Shown here piece after piece: positions 11,053-22,614 of a DNA stretch of 64,000 bases (within the stretch, counting starts at the first letter, position 1; each line of letters opens with the position of its first letter). The stretch is from Rhipidocladum racemiflorum. Taxonomy: Eukaryota; Streptophyta; Magnoliopsida; Poales; Poaceae. The position numbers were made by a program, and so were the translations under genes. The notes below the pieces were generated by a model, which made no database searches, was not told where the DNA came from, and saw only the letters and a list, made by a program, of their open reading frames with translations. Where the stretch lies: assembly GCA_036346355.1 (NCBI GenBank), contig CM070581.1, positions 50,859,849 through 50,923,848 on the forward strand, in the 5' to 3' direction.

Positions 11053-12171
11053 GCAAGGCATTGAATTCCCCTCTCATATTTGAAGCTCCATAATAGTCTT
11101 GCCCGCGTAGTCTAGAAATAGGTAGATCATGGTCAGCAGGCAAACTAACCATAGCTTCCTTCAATGCAACCGATATACAATAAGTGATATGCTTAATAAC
11201 AAGAAAGCTTTCCATGATCTTTACATCTTTGTTTACAAATCTATATTCCAACCAAATTAATGATGCAAGGTTAGAACTTAACACAAAGCATAAATGGTAC
11301 CACTAACAAACATAATATGTATTTTGACTAACCTGACTATCATGGCCATTTGCTCCTTTATTGACGAATCGCGTGACTCATCAATAAGCACCGTGAAATT
11401 CCTATCTCCAACCTCATCCTTAAATCACCTTTGTTACCTTTTGTGCACAATATTTTGCAAGGTCCTTCTGTATCTCTAGACAAATAATCAAACTATTCCC
11501 TCCACCATCAAATTCAAATGCCCCATTCACATTCGGCACCTTATCTTTATACCACTCTAATAGCTCTTTAAAATTGCCCTTGTTCATGGAGGTAGAAGTT
11601 TCATCATGTCCACGAAAAGCATCGCCTTGCATTATGAGATATCTTACACAATCTAAAGAAGCAGTAAAATGAATCTTGTATGCAATTTCAGAGTCCTTGC
11701 TATAAATATTTAATTTATGTTCTATGCTTTCTCTTTGATTGCGAAAATCTTCACAATCTTGCATTGCAATGTTGTGGACACTATTAGGTCCCCCAACATG
11801 GTCTTTGAAACCTTCCATAGCCCTTCTCGTCCCGGTTTCTTAAAAAGAAAGCAATAGAAACAAAAGGTTGTGCCCTTTTTCATGCTATATTCTAGCCAAT
11901 CAAACTTCTTGTACCATGATTCTTGAAATGATCTTGATTCTCCGTGTTGAATCTTCTTTGGAAAAGCATGCCCCATTGGTCTGTCGAAACCTCCAAGTAG
12001 CTGCATCATGCGCCACAACTCCGTGGCATAGCCTCCCTCACGCTTAGCGTAGTTGTTGATCATCTTCATATGCCAAAGACACTCTCGTGAGAACGTAACA
12101 TTGTAAAACCACAAAAAGTATTCAGCAAAGGGGGTATGAACAAGAGATAAGGGGATAAGTCGAGAGTTCAT
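11053..12171 (-). pseudogene. hAT transposase (DUF4371/ZMYM1-like), N-terminal half, broken
   Basis: This is the upstream part of the transposase that continues at 168-1128. Reading on the minus strand from 12171: a TTF-type zinc-finger region (ESWYKKFDWLEYSMKKGTTF with CFYC), then DUF4371 sequence (SLDCVRYLIMQGDAF, then NKGNFKELLEWYKDK), then TVLIDESRDSS around 11330-11440, which holds the first catalytic Asp. A probable intron follows (about 11284-11340). The last part reads RGQDYYGASNMRG where relatives have RGQGYDGASNMRG, so the second conserved Asp is Tyr here. There is a frame change near 11800 between the first two blocks. The ORF begins next to retroelement leader sequence at 12172-12274, so the native start may be lost. 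Confidence 0.82.
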
Positions 12172-12274
12172 TCATTATCTTGGCAAATTTTAGATTTAGA
12201 AAATAATTTTATCCTCACTACGACCATTCTAACTATGAGTGAGCCTACAGTCAATATGGCTCTAATACCACCTC
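12172..12274 (-). mobile_element. 5' leader and PBS of the element belonging to LTR A2
   Basis: Directly beyond the 3' (sense) edge of LTR A2, the minus strand reads TGGTATTAGAGCC (12258-12270), one base from the usual TGGTATCAGAGCC tRNA-iMet primer-binding site. The next bases, CATATTGACTGTAGG and GTTAGAATGGTCGT, match the leader of element D just after its own PBS (42779 onward). After about 100 bp the sequence runs into the hAT gene. The rest of this retroelement, including its 3' LTR, is absent. Confidence 0.75.
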
Positions 12275-13244
12275 TGTCGGGACCCGAATTTGCAAATGTG
12301 GACCCTATGTGTATTCAGCACGAGTCCAGGATCACGCTAGTACACACAGTCTCAACATTGGTAAATATCATAATCATACTCAACGAAATAATAAGGTACT
12401 TTATTAAAAATATCCAAACTGGTTGCTCGAACTTATGGTCAAGTTACAAGAGTACGCCTCGCAGAGCGAAAACTTATTAAAAGAGATAACAGCAGTGGAA
12501 AAATAAGATAACTTCGTGGCGCCATCCAGTATACCACAAGCAACTGACTGGGCTCGCTCCCTAAGTAGACGGCTCCTCCTGAAATTCTTCCTCCAGTATA
12601 CTTCTTCTTCAACTGATGTTGTGTTTTGCAAGGGGTGAGTACTTGGTACTCAGCAAGTCATGCACAGAATGCAAGCTAATATTCTACATGCATGGCTTAT
12701 TACAAGGATAGGCTAACATGTTCATTTGCAGTAAAGCAGCATGTGTAAATACAGTAATAGATTGCAAAGTAGTAAAACAATAATAAGACAGTACTTTCAC
12801 ACTGATTGCACAAGTAAAGCATTTCCCAATCCTAAGTACAATTCACTATTCCAAACCCAAGCATTTTCCAAAACCAAGTTATTTCCATAAAAGTCTAACC
12901 TTTGACTGTAATCCCCGAGTAATGTCCAACGCCGCGGACACGGCTATTCGAATAGATTTTACACTCTGCAGAGGTTATGCACTTTACCCACAAGATACAG
13001 TCAAACACCACAAAGGCGAGTGTCCGTAACAAAGTCTTTTGGAAGCTTCTAGCTCCACAAGTGAACCTCCCCAGTTGCCATACCTATCCCTTCCCTCAGC
13101 AGAGGCGAAGTATAGGACCGACATACCGTTGGACAGATACCATGCCGCAGCACAGTACGCTCTCCCACACGACTACACCTAGTATAGTCGACACCCCGAG
13201 GTATCACATGCAAGTTATCAACAATCTACTCAACTAGGTCTGTC

Positions 13245-14119
13245 TAGAGATGGCAGTGGGGACTCGAAACCCGAAACCCGAAACCCGAAACCCGATGGGT
13301 ATTTACTCTATTAGGGGCCGGGTATGGACTATTTTTCATACCCGTGGGTTTATTAACGAGCAAAATTTAGTACCCAGCGGGTAGAGCGGGTACGGGTCTA
13401 TTCTCCTGTTACTCGTACCCGTTCACCCGTGGGTACGTGGTAGTGGGTTCAAGTTCTATTAAAAATTATCTTGGAGCTTCACTGGGAAATCTCTGATAGT
13501 TTGCGTCTAGAATTTAATTAGCAGAGCATATTTTGTTACTTTTTCACTGAGTTCACTCAGGATTTTTCATCAAGTTCCAGCTGTACATGCTGCCTAGTGT
13601 TAATGCTGATGACAAAATGGGAAAATGGGGGGGGGGGAGTTTGGTGTTGATTAATTATTTCATTGTTATATCAATGAATGTTTTGAGCTTTACTTGTTTC
13701 CGTTTTGCCAAGTATACATACATGCTTTCATGGAATCTCATTGTTTCTGTGGATTCTAAGAAACTTTTGATTTTCCAATTCCACGTTGATTTGATGTGCC
13801 CTTATATCTTTGTGAGTGTGTTCCGATCCAATGAGATGCATTTCTCTTTGTTTCTCTTGTTGTTAGCAAGGTTCCAATGACAGCAAAGTGATTGTCTGAA
13901 CAAGTGCTGCCGGCTGGATGCCTGGACGAGGTCTCCACTCTCCACGTTTAGATTGCGGGTGTGGGTTACCCATGGGTACCCGGTACCCGCACGGGTACGG
14001 GTACGGGTAAATTTTGTACCCGCATGTGGGTATGGGTATTGAAGCGGGTGAATTTTACGAACACGGGTATGGGTACGGGATGGTGATACCCGCCGGGTAT
14101 ATACCCGTTGCCATTCCTA
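13245..14119. mobile_element. Non-autonomous hAT element, 875 bp
   Basis: It is bounded by inverted termini TAGAGATGGCA (left) and TGCCATTCCTA (right), and by an 8-bp target duplication GGTCTGTC (13237-13244) / GGTCCGTC (14120-14127) with one mismatch. Both length and sequence are as expected for hAT. The termini are followed by direct and palindromic subterminal repeats: four CCCGAAA units at about 13266-13294 and many GGGTACGGG/GTACCCG units near 13960-14110. Empty-site comparison with A1 and A3 confirms the insertion. The middle has a short open frame (13587-13880) with no recognisable domain and a run of ten G near 13629. Confidence 0.85.
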
Positions 14120-14679
14120 GGTCCGTCCCATTACAGACATGTTGCATGATGAGCTCAGTTCAAAGGCTTGCAATGTTAAGTCCTTAGGTTGACCAAGGCA
14201 AGACTACCCAAGTAACAAAACCAAATCAACATTCCCGGTGCCACTCTTGGCCCACCAGAACAATCTTGCCACAAGCCCTAGTCTAAATCAGTTAAACACC
14301 CAGTTGATTACCATGCACCACGTTCCATCAACATCATCATCAGCAACACATGACACTTCCGAAAACATGTTCTATATCTCATTAAGTTAGTATTAATATT
14401 TGATCATCCAAAATCATGTTATGACTACGTGGCAGGGCTAAGAATTATACTATAGCGGTCTAGTTACCCATGTTGGCAATTTAATAATGTCCAAATATTA
14501 ATCCATATTCTAGGGTGACAAATGATTCATGGCATACAATTATTATCGACAAGGTGGCATAATCAAGTAGGTCACATAACTATTTCTGGAATCATTCAAA
14601 AGCATTTTTAAATAAACTAGCATGCAATAATTTAAATAAACATTATTTCAAAAGTGGGATCAATATGGTTAAAGCATAG

Positions 14680-14772
14680 CTTGCCTTCAAAAAGTAATTG
14701 TTCTTGGTCTTGAGCTAGCTCCTGGGTCAAAACTTCACCTTCGAAGCCTTCGGGCACTTCAACGTCTACTCG
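14680..14772 (-). other. Exon-like acidic module of LTR A2
   Basis: The minus strand codes RVDVEVPEGFEGEVL then QDQEQLLFEGK, ending GAAGGCAAG, with the same edges as the A1 and A3 copies. The reading frame is kept although the LTR copies have diverged. Confidence 0.5.
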
Positions 14773-15244
14773 TAACGGATAAATAAACACCAAATAAATA
14801 AAAACAGAGAAAAACTCATGTCTAAAAATTAAATAAAATTCACCATTAAATAGAGCTCAATTTTATAAAAATTTAGAAACTGGAATAGCCTCAATCGAAG
14901 TTAAAACGAAAAAGTTATAGTCGTTTGAAGTTTGAAAAATCAATTAAAAGAATAAATCGAATTTATTCATTTATTTTTATACGAAAAAAATCGGAAATAT
15001 AACGTTAGCTGACGTCAACACGAATTTTGGATTTCCACCGAATTATTTTTCTAAAGGAAAATCGAATTATGACGTCATGCTTGCGTCATCCGATCCACAG
15101 GAGGTAGATGATTGGTTGAGATTGATTGCGTCAAAAGGGAATAATTTCAAATTAAATCCAAATAAATTCCAGAAAATTCTAAAAATTCTCAAAAGTGCAA
15201 AAATACCATTTAAATACATGAAAAGCAAAAATTGGGGTGCTACA

Positions 15245-16366
15245 CTCGTGGACCTCCGTGGAGATCAGGAAAGAAAGAAGGAGAAGGAGGCAGAGCGCCT
15301 GCGTAAGGATGAGGCTTGCGACGACTGGACTACCAAAGATGGCCATAAAATGCTTACCTTAGGTGCTAAGGTTTGACTCAAAGATCGGGGTCTGGGAGTG
15401 GTGCTGCGAGATCCTCAGTACAATCCATTATCAGCAAAATGTTTGGCAGGTCCAAATCAACACAGAAAAGCCATGGCTCCATTGATGTTGACCTTGCCCG
15501 GAGTGGTGTCCGACAGCAACCCCGTATTGACACTGCATTTAGGAAGAGGCAAGCCAAAAGCTTGGGAGGGCATGGTCCAAGTGGTTCCATGCAAATGCAA
15601 TTCCAGAAAGGAAGGCTAAGTGTCCATACTTCATAGGTATGCAATGCTCATAGGTTTATTAGGTCGGTTGGTAAAGTTGTTGGTCAGCCAGCGTGGGAAG
15701 GGATATGCAAAGGCCAAAAGAGATGACGAGTTAGATGTGGGCAGCGACGACGACATGAAGACAACCCCCCCAGAAGGTGAACGTTGATAGCAGCTCGACG
15801 ACATACTCTGGAGTCGACGATGGCCACTACACCCTCCGACCCCGTTCACAGCCATAATCACTGGGAGGATTGCAACAGGGAGGAAGTGCTCTAAGGAAGG
15901 GCTCACAAAGGCTGACCCGTAGTGTGACGAGTGGTGGGGGTGAGCGGCAGGCAAGACAGCCCCGGATGACATGGGCTCGTGGTCTAGCAGCCAGTCTTCC
16001 AGCCATTGGGGCTTCCCTAGTGAGCACCCTGGATACCCCATGTTAGGGTACGGCTCGATGCCCTATGGAGGGGATCTGGGTGGGTACAGTCATAGACAGA
16101 GTCATGACGGATCGAGCATGTCATCATTATTCGACTACATTGATCCCTGCGCTGATTCGTACGCACAACACACGCCTATTAGTTACCTATACCAATAAGA
16201 GAATCCTTCAATCTGGATATCGCATTATGAACACTGGAAGTCCACCTGACCGCCACAGAACATGAGCTGGGAAGAGTACAAGCAACAACATCAGAGGAAG
16301 CATGGCGAGATCATTATCGATAACGCGGAGGTGCAGTTTTCACCATTCTCGTACTACTACTCATAG
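15245..16366 (+). pseudogene. Second hAT-type transposase, deletion derivative
   Basis: These are fragments of a plant hAT-type transposase unrelated in sequence to the minus-strand one. From 15245 a charged stretch reads ERKKEKEAERLRKDEA. Then come SSVQSIISKMFGRS and VRQQPRIDTAF. After a frame change come KWFHANAIPERKAK and CPYFIGMQCS, a segment I associate with the N-terminal half of rice-type hAT (DUF659-like) proteins. The catalytic and dimerisation domains are missing. The end has low-complexity C-terminal sequence: SSQSSSHWGFPSEHPGYP, GYSHRQSHDGSSMSSLFDY, and a last block MSWEEYKQQHQRKHGEI that stops at about 16366. Several stops lie between the blocks. The family call is from memory of similar grass proteins and is moderate. 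Confidence 0.5.
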
Positions 16367-17434
16367 GTACGTCAATACATAGTTGCCCATGATTTATATG
16401 TTCGTAGTTTGTACTCTTTTTAATTACGCTTCTTGTTGTAAAACATATTCATAGCCTTTCTTTTAATTATTCTTTTCCATCTTGTTGATATATATGCTGA
16501 ATTTTCATGTGTCAATTTAATTTCATGTCTATCATTTGTCATGACAATATATATTGATTGTTGCCAATTGTAACTGTCCTAATTCGAAAATCAGTCAAAA
16601 TGCTACGAAATTTGTAACTTTACAGTCTTTTTATGTTAAAATATTTGGTATGTCGCATTAGAATAGATATGGTCATATAGAAACTTACCAAATGATTTAA
16701 AACTTCATTTGTTACATTTCAAAATCAAAAACAGAATTTACATAAAGCTTTTATCACGACATAACCACTTTCATAATTTTTTTAAATTCCCCTTGATCAT
16801 TATCTCAAAATTTATGTAAATATTATTAGTACATCAGAATCATCCAAAAAAAAATTAAAATCTTTTAACATGTTTTCAACCATTTTTAGGCTGGTTCAAT
16901 TTGACCGAGATTTCGAGCGAAATCTCGATGTTTTCATCCGAAATCTTGGTTTAAAAAAATCGGATTTCAAATTTTGTTTTTATGTTTTGCTCCAATTTTA
17001 TCCAAAATTTTGATATCTTATTGAAATTTCAGATTTTGGCAACCTTCAAAATATATACTGAAAACGGAGCTTGAAACGCTGATCTAGACCCCACTTTGCT
17101 TCCTTGGTTTCAGAAAACGCATAATTTTAGTTTTCCAGTTCTAGCCATCGGCAGGTGCTTTCCTGGGCATGGGCCTATGCCAAACCTAGTGGGCCTAGCT
17201 TTTATAACTTCGGATTTGGTAATTTTTCACATCCGTACTTGATTTGGATAAATGACATGTATTTCGATTGTCTTGACAAGATAGATGTAATAGGGAATAC
17301 ATATTTTGAGGTTAATATTAAACTAACAAATTTAAAGTCTTCTCTTTAAGATATTATGTGTCATCTCCTCATCCATGTCCCCTTCCCTTTTCCCCTACCC
17401 ACTTCTCCTACCCCCTTCTTACCTCTCTAACACA
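16367..17434. other. AT-rich DNA without a recognised gene
   Basis: This stretch has short open frames only. The one notable item is a perfect inverted repeat CGAGATTTCG-AG-CGAAATCTCG at 16906-16927. I see no element termini. Confidence 0.4.
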
Positions 17435-17775
17435 AAAATTTAAATTTAGAACATTTAAACTTTGAAAATTTTAAATAGAAAGTTTCAACTCAAAAAAATT
17501 TAAATAAAAAATTTAAATTTAAGAATTTTCAACTCGAAAAGTTTCAACATAAAAAGTTTTAAAACTCAAAAAACTTTAAATCAAAAATTTTCAAATTAGG
17601 AAGTTTCAACTCAGAAAATTTCAAATCAAAAACTTTCAAAGCACAAAAAACTTTAAATAAAAAAATTTCAAATTAGGAAGTTTTAACTCGAAAAAGTTTC
17701 AAATCAAGAAGTTTCGACTCGTAAAGTTTTAACATAAAAAAATTAAAATAAAAAAATTCAAATAAGAAGCTAACT
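17435..17775. repeat. Degenerate short tandem repeat (GTTTCAACTC/AAATTTCAAAT)
   Basis: About 340 bp are built from imperfect units of roughly 20-30 bp that alternate AAGTTTCAACTCGAAA and AAATTTCAAATTAGG. There is no coding potential. Confidence 0.6.
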
Positions 17776-17843
17776 GAAGTTTCAACGCGGAAGTTGCACG
17801 TGGCATGCGCCCAACCTTTTTGGAGAGCCACGTGTCACGCTTA

Positions 17844-18125
17844 GGGCATCTGCAATGGTGTAGTCAACTACTAGCTATAAAAAATGTACATGTCGTCTAT
17901 AGATAGCTAATAGACAACCTCTTCAATGGACTAACTATAGCATTGTCTACAAAATTAAATATAGGCCCATATGTAAGAGGTGATAAATGCCTTGGAATCA
18001 GCTATAGCCTGACTATAAGTTAGTAGTCAGTCTACATCTCTCTCTTCTTTTTCTCTCATCTACCTAAGCAAAATGCTGAGTTAGCACCCTTATAGTAAGC
18101 TGAAGTGGCACCATTGCAGATACCC
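17844..18125. mobile_element. Tourist-type (PIF/Harbinger) MITE, 282 bp
   Basis: The terminal inverted repeats are GGGCATCTGCAATGG and CCATTGCAGATACCC (one mismatch in 15 bp). The target duplication is TTA at 17841-17843 and 18126-18128. Size, GGG terminus and TTA duplication are diagnostic of Tourist MITEs. It is non-coding and would depend on a PIF/Harbinger transposase elsewhere. Confidence 0.9.
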
Positions 18126-18128
18126 TTA

Positions 18129-19019
18129 GGATCTCTAACCGCACAAACACGCGCGAACAGGCGACCGTAAGTTATCATTTTCGGATGTAATAATGACCTC
18201 TAATTTGGCATTTGAAATTGTTCATTTTAATACATTTTTCTTTTTGTCGACTCTTTTTAGACAATATGACTATGCATACACTAAGATCAAATGCATCATT
18301 TTCGGTTGGCGCTTTTTCAGTGGTAGATGTAGCTCTCATGGATCATAGTCAAGACATAATGATGGGCCAATGTTCAGTATAAGTGTGGGTGTTCATTCCT
18401 ACTATTTGGGCTTGGCCGTACATGAGAATTTAGGGGTCTTGCGCTAAATTTAAAATTAGGTATCAAAGTTTAGAACAAGTTAATTGCTCAAATAAATAAT
18501 AATTTCATTTAGAATTAGGCATTAACATTACCTCTTCGTTTCTCTTTTTTTTTTCAAATGTTTTTTAATAACATTCATGTCTGCTGATTTTAGAAGGAAT
18601 AGATGAAAGTTATAACAGCACCGAGATGCAGAATTATACGAAAGATCAATAATAGTGGGTCTTAAAAATTTAGTAACAAAATTGAAGTTCTAGAATCCTG
18701 GTTCCGAAGTGCCAAGTGGCTACGAGATGGGATTAGACAAACTAGTTGATGTGGTGCATGTGGCTCTCATAGTCATAGGCTATGATGTAGAACGAAAGGC
18801 CCGCTTGCGTGACCGAGCCATGTAGCACTAGTCTAATCGATACGAGACAAACCATAAAATTATGTGTTCGAGTTTACAAAAAAATACCGTAATAAACAGT
18901 AGATTGATTAATCGCCACCATCGGGATTATTGTCGAGAAATCGAGTTAGGAAAAGAAGAATAATAGTGCAGAGGTTAATTTTCTTATGCAAATAAGAGAC
19001 GTATAGGGAATTAGGGATA
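18129..19019. other. AT-rich DNA left of the CACTA element
   Basis: I see no gene, long repeat or element terminus in these roughly 890 bp. Confidence 0.4.
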
Positions 19020-19051
19020 TACTACTACAAAACTGCAAATAGGAGACGCCC

Positions 19052-19433
19052 TATCAGTGGCGGTTTGCTTGGAACCGTCACTAATAAGACTATCAGTGGC
19101 GGTTTTTTAGTGCAAACCGGTGCCAGGGTCATTAGTGCCGGTTTCTATTCCGAACCGCCACAGATAGTTGAGTATCAGTGGCGGTTCTTACTAGAAACCG
19201 TCACTGATACTTCGATAGCTATCAGTGGCGGTTCTAACCATAAACCGCCACTGATGATCTAACTATCTGTGGCGATTCAGAAAAAAAAACCACCACTGAT
19301 ACTTGTGTACTATCAGTGGCGGCTGGAGGAAAAAACCGCCACTGATAATCTGAGTATTTGTGGCGGTGGTAGTTTACAACCGCCACTGATATGATTATCT
19401 GTGGCGGTTTGAGTTTAGAACCGCCACAAATAA
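19052..19433. repeat. CACTA 5' subterminal array (TATCAGTGGCGGTT)
   Basis: About 16 copies of TATCNGTGGCGGTT occur in both orientations, many arranged as inverted pairs separated by short spacers (for example TATCAGTGGCGG...CCGCCACTGATA). In En/Spm such arrays are binding sites for the TNPA-type protein and define transposon ends. A similar array recurs at 55827-56030. Confidence 0.88.
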
Positions 19434-19438
19434 CATCC

Positions 19439-19447
19439 ACTATAAAT
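19439..19447 (+). promoter_or_regulatory. TATA box of the CACTA transposase gene
   Basis: ACTATAAAT lies directly after the subterminal array and about 1 kb before the start codon at 20465, with a leader exon and intron between. Position and sequence fit a promoter embedded at the transposon end. Confidence 0.6.
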
Positions 19448-19574
19448 GCTAGTCGCTACAGCACTCTACAGAAGCTCCTGGTCATCTTCCTCCCCGAAAA
19501 AAAGAGCAAAGTTTCAGATTTCAGATTTTGTTTGCAAGGAATCTTGAGCTTTTACTTCCTAGGGTTGTTACGAG

Positions 19575-20464
19575 GTGAGTAATTAGTTCTCCTCTCTTCA
19601 TTTGTGGTGATTTAGTTGCAATTTAATGTTTAGATCTATGATTATCCTCTCTTCAATTGCAAAGCTTAGATTCAATTTTTTTTTATTTACCTAGCATTTT
19701 GTAGATTAATTTATATCTAGATGATGAATTTATTACCTTGTTCCATTAGATTAATTGTTGTCTACCTTTTTTGGATGACAAATTATGGCAAACATATATT
19801 ACATGGGTTTAATTAAGATTATTGGATATTAATAAACATTAAATTTAATTAATATGGCTGCCTTGCATTTTGAGATGATGAAGTTGCCTTGCATTTTGAG
19901 ATGAAGTTGCCTTGCATTTTGAGATGATGAAGTATCTAGCTCCTTGAGAGGAAAATTTTAATTTTGGCAATGCATAGTACTTAAGATTTGTTTCTAATTA
20001 CCATTAATTTTCTTACCGTTAGTGCGTGCGTGTACATCTTGCTCCATTAGTGGCTATTGTTAGCTCATTTTTATCAATGATGGTTTAATTAAGGTTGTAC
20101 TCTCTTCAAATGCAAAGTTAATATTTAATTTATATGTAGTTGCAATTTAATGTTTATATCTAGTTTATTTAATTGCAAAGCTTAGATTAATTGATCTAGA
20201 TGATGAATTTATTACCTTGCTCCATTAGATTAATTGTTGTCTACCTTTCTTAGATGACAAATTATGGCAAGCATATATTAAATTTATTTCATTAAGATTG
20301 TTGGATATTAATGAACAATAAATTTTATTAATATGGTAGATAGGTGATAATGAAGTTGCCTTGCATTTTTATTAACCTAGCATTTTGTAGATTAATTTAT
20401 ATGTTGATGATTTATGTAATTAAGGTTATTTCATAATAATAATTTTTACATTAATTAATTGTAG
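19575..20464 (+). other. Putative 5'-UTR intron of the TNP2 gene
   Basis: A strong donor CGAG|GTGAGT occurs at 19574/19575 and an acceptor TTAATTGTAG at 20455-20464 directly abuts the ATG at 20465. The segment between is T-rich, as plant introns are. It contains an internal duplication (19615-19872 and 20139-20370). Confidence 0.55.
19615..20370. repeat. Direct duplication of about 250 bp in the TNP2 leader intron
   Basis: 19615-19872 and 20139-20370 are imperfect direct copies (both contain GATGATGAATTTATTACCTTG and TTAATTGTTGTCTACC). A small tandem array of GTTGCCTTGCATTTTGAGAT, about three units, lies at 19859-19931. Confidence 0.7.
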
Positions 20465-22248
20465 ATGGACAGGAGATGGATGTACAATGCAAACCGTTAC
20501 AGCCGAGAATACATGGACGGCGTATCTGCTTTTCTAAGAGCGTGGGAGAACAGATTGCAAAAGAAGACGGAGTACATACATTGTCCATGCATCGATTGCA
20601 AGAATGAGAAGATGTTTTCGGACAAAGACCATATCCACTTGCACTTAATTCGGAGGGGCTTTGTACCTAGCTATACATGTTGGACAAGGCACGATGAAGA
20701 GATCATACTTCAATGTGATAATATCGACGACGACGGAGCCGACAATATGGCAGCCGACATCGGGTTTGGATCCGACGAGGATAGGTTGGTCGTTGATGAT
20801 GACAATAATCTGGCTCAAATGTTGCGCGATTGAGAAGGAAACTACAGTAGTCAGAGAGAGTTTAATCAGTTCAAGGGTTTGATGGAGGACTCGGAGAAAC
20901 CTTTGTTCCCGGGTTGCAAGGAGGACTACACAAAGTTGCACACCGTTCTTTCACTACTGAAATTGAAAGCTAGCAATGGTTGGTCAAACAAGAGTTTCCG
21001 CAGCGTTGCTCGTCTCTTAGCGGACATGCTTCCAGAGGGCAACTTGTTGCCTAAGACCACGTATTTTGCCAAGATGGTTGTATGTCCCTTGGGATTGGAG
21101 GTAGAAAGAATACACGCGTGTCCAAGCATTTGTATACTCTATCGCAAAGACTACGTGAACACGCATGTATGTCCGGTGTGTAAAGCATCGCGATACAAGC
21201 GTAAGCGAGGGCAATGAAGGCATAGAGGTGAAGAATGGAGCTCCTGCTAAAGTGGTGTGGTATTTGCCGGTAATACCTGCGTCTAAAGCGTTTATTTGCA
21301 AATAAAAAGCATGCCAAGCTGATGCGATGGCACTCAAAAGAGCGAAAGGGGATGGAAAGTGAGACACCCGTGATTACGCTTGATGGAGAACCATCGATAG
21401 GCTCTTTAGGGAGAACTTCGGAAATGATTAGAGGAATATAAGGTTTGGGTTGAGTACGGATGGAATGAATCCTTTCGGTAACATGAGCAGCATTCATAGC
21501 ACCTGGCCTGTGACTCTCTGTATCTACAACCTTCCTCCTTGGTTGTGTATGAAGCGAAAGTACATTATGATGTCGCTGCTTATTCAAGGGCCGAGACAAC
21601 CTGACAACGATATTGATGTATACCTAAAACCATTGGTGGAACATCTTGTGCTACTGTGGAATGAAGGTGTACAGGTATGGGATGAGTACAAACGGGAGTA
21701 CTTCACTCTATGTGCATTGTTGTTCTGCACCATCAATGATTTCCGACCTGGGTAACTGTCTCCGTACTATAAAAGGAGCTAAAGCCTGCCCCCAATGCCT
21801 GGATGAAACTAGTAGTGTGTGGCTTAATAACTCGAGGAAAGCAGTCTACATGCGTCACCGTCGGTTCCTTGAAGGAATCACCGTGCCGCAATATGAAAAA
21901 ACAATTCGGCCAGTACAAAGGAGGATGGTTTAGCTCCAAGGCCTCTTACCGGGGAAGAGGTATATGATATGGTTAAGGATATCAATGTTGTTCTTGGAAA
22001 GAGGGGTACATCGAGGTCCCATACTGAGAAAATCACGTGGAAGAAGAGATCCATATTTCGGGACTTGCCCTATTGGAAGGACTTAGAGGTTCGACACTGC
22101 ATCGACGTAATGCAAGTAGAGAAGAATGTATGTGACAGCGTGCTTGGCCTTTTACTGAATATTCCTAGCAAAACAAAGGATGGACTGAAGGCCCGTCGGG
22201 ATCTGGAAGATATGAAGATCAGAGCTGAGCTACATCCTCAAGACACCG
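20465..22248 (+). pseudogene. CACTA TNP2-type transposase, N-terminal part
   Basis: The ATG at 20465 follows a splice acceptor. The start, MDRRWMYNANRYSREYMDGV with HCPCIDCKN and HIHLHLIRRGF, is the transposase-associated domain (PF13963 type). An in-frame TGA at 20831-20833 interrupts it. The same frame then carries the TNP2 core (Transposase_21 type): LLADMLPEGNLLPKTTYFAK, CPVCKASRYK, then after stops and frame changes GLSTDGMNPFGN, LCIYNLPPWLCMKRKYIMMS and GAKACPQCLDETSS. The last block, RDLPYWKDLEVRHCIDVMQV with EKNVCDSVLGLLLN, runs into solo LTR B1 after CACCG at 22244-22248. The protein binds and cuts transposon ends. This copy has several stops and three insertions and is dead unless some lesions are sequencing errors. 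Confidence 0.88.
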
Positions 22249-22587
22249 TGTGGGCCCCTGGATCGGCTATCCGGAATCCCCTGTGTATTTCTGTACTAGT
22301 CCCAGATCAGTAGCTAGTACACACAGTCAAAAGTGATGAATCAACAACCATATCACGAATACATATAATTAAATAAAAATAATACCGAATAAAAGCAAAG
22401 ACCTTATGGTCAAGGTTTACCATTACGGCCTGAACAGGCGGAACAACTCGAACGACTGCAGCGGAAGACGAAAACGCCAATGCGACCCATCCAAATGCCC
22501 ATAGGCAATCGAGTGGAGAACGCACCCTAGTCGCTGGAAATCTTGAACAACTTCTTTCACTTCTGAGAGAGGATTAGAATGTAGCAC

Positions 22588-22614
22588 GTGAGTACATAAA
22601 GTACTCAGCAAGTC
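22588..22614 (-). repeat. LTR hairpin motif (B1)
   Basis: GTGAGTACATAAAGTACTCA: inverted GAGTAC/GTACTC about 340 bp from the 3' end of the LTR in sense direction, the same position as in the other families. Confidence 0.7.

Larger units (their letters stand above)
12275..15244 (-). mobile_element. 5' LTR A2 of a truncated family A element
   Basis: It starts TGTCGGGACCCG and ends GGGGTGCTACA on the plus strand and is colinear with A3. The PBS at 12258-12270 shows it is a 5' LTR in minus orientation. It has lost the GC-rich segment (about 1.2 kb) that A1 and A3 carry between the ACGTCAGC region and the AAATTCCAGAAAATT region, with filler-like sequence near 15085-15130. A non-autonomous hAT element sits inside at 13245-14119. 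The outer flank is CTCGT; no matching duplication is seen because the other end of the element is missing. The shared hairpin is at 12635-12659 and the CTCTGCAGAG block at about 12965-13000. Confidence 0.85.

Noticed and set aside
13264..13294. Telomere-like CCCGAAA repeats
   Set aside because: Plant telomeres are CCCTAAA. These four units lie at the end of a hAT element with a target duplication and are subterminal repeats.
13587..13880. 97-residue hydrophobic open frame inside the short hAT element
   Set aside because: It has no domain, is not near hAT transposase sequence and is short enough to be chance.
19052..19433. microRNA precursor or CRISPR-like array
   Set aside because: Repeats are in alternating orientation with irregular spacing at a CACTA end, as expected for subterminal binding sites.
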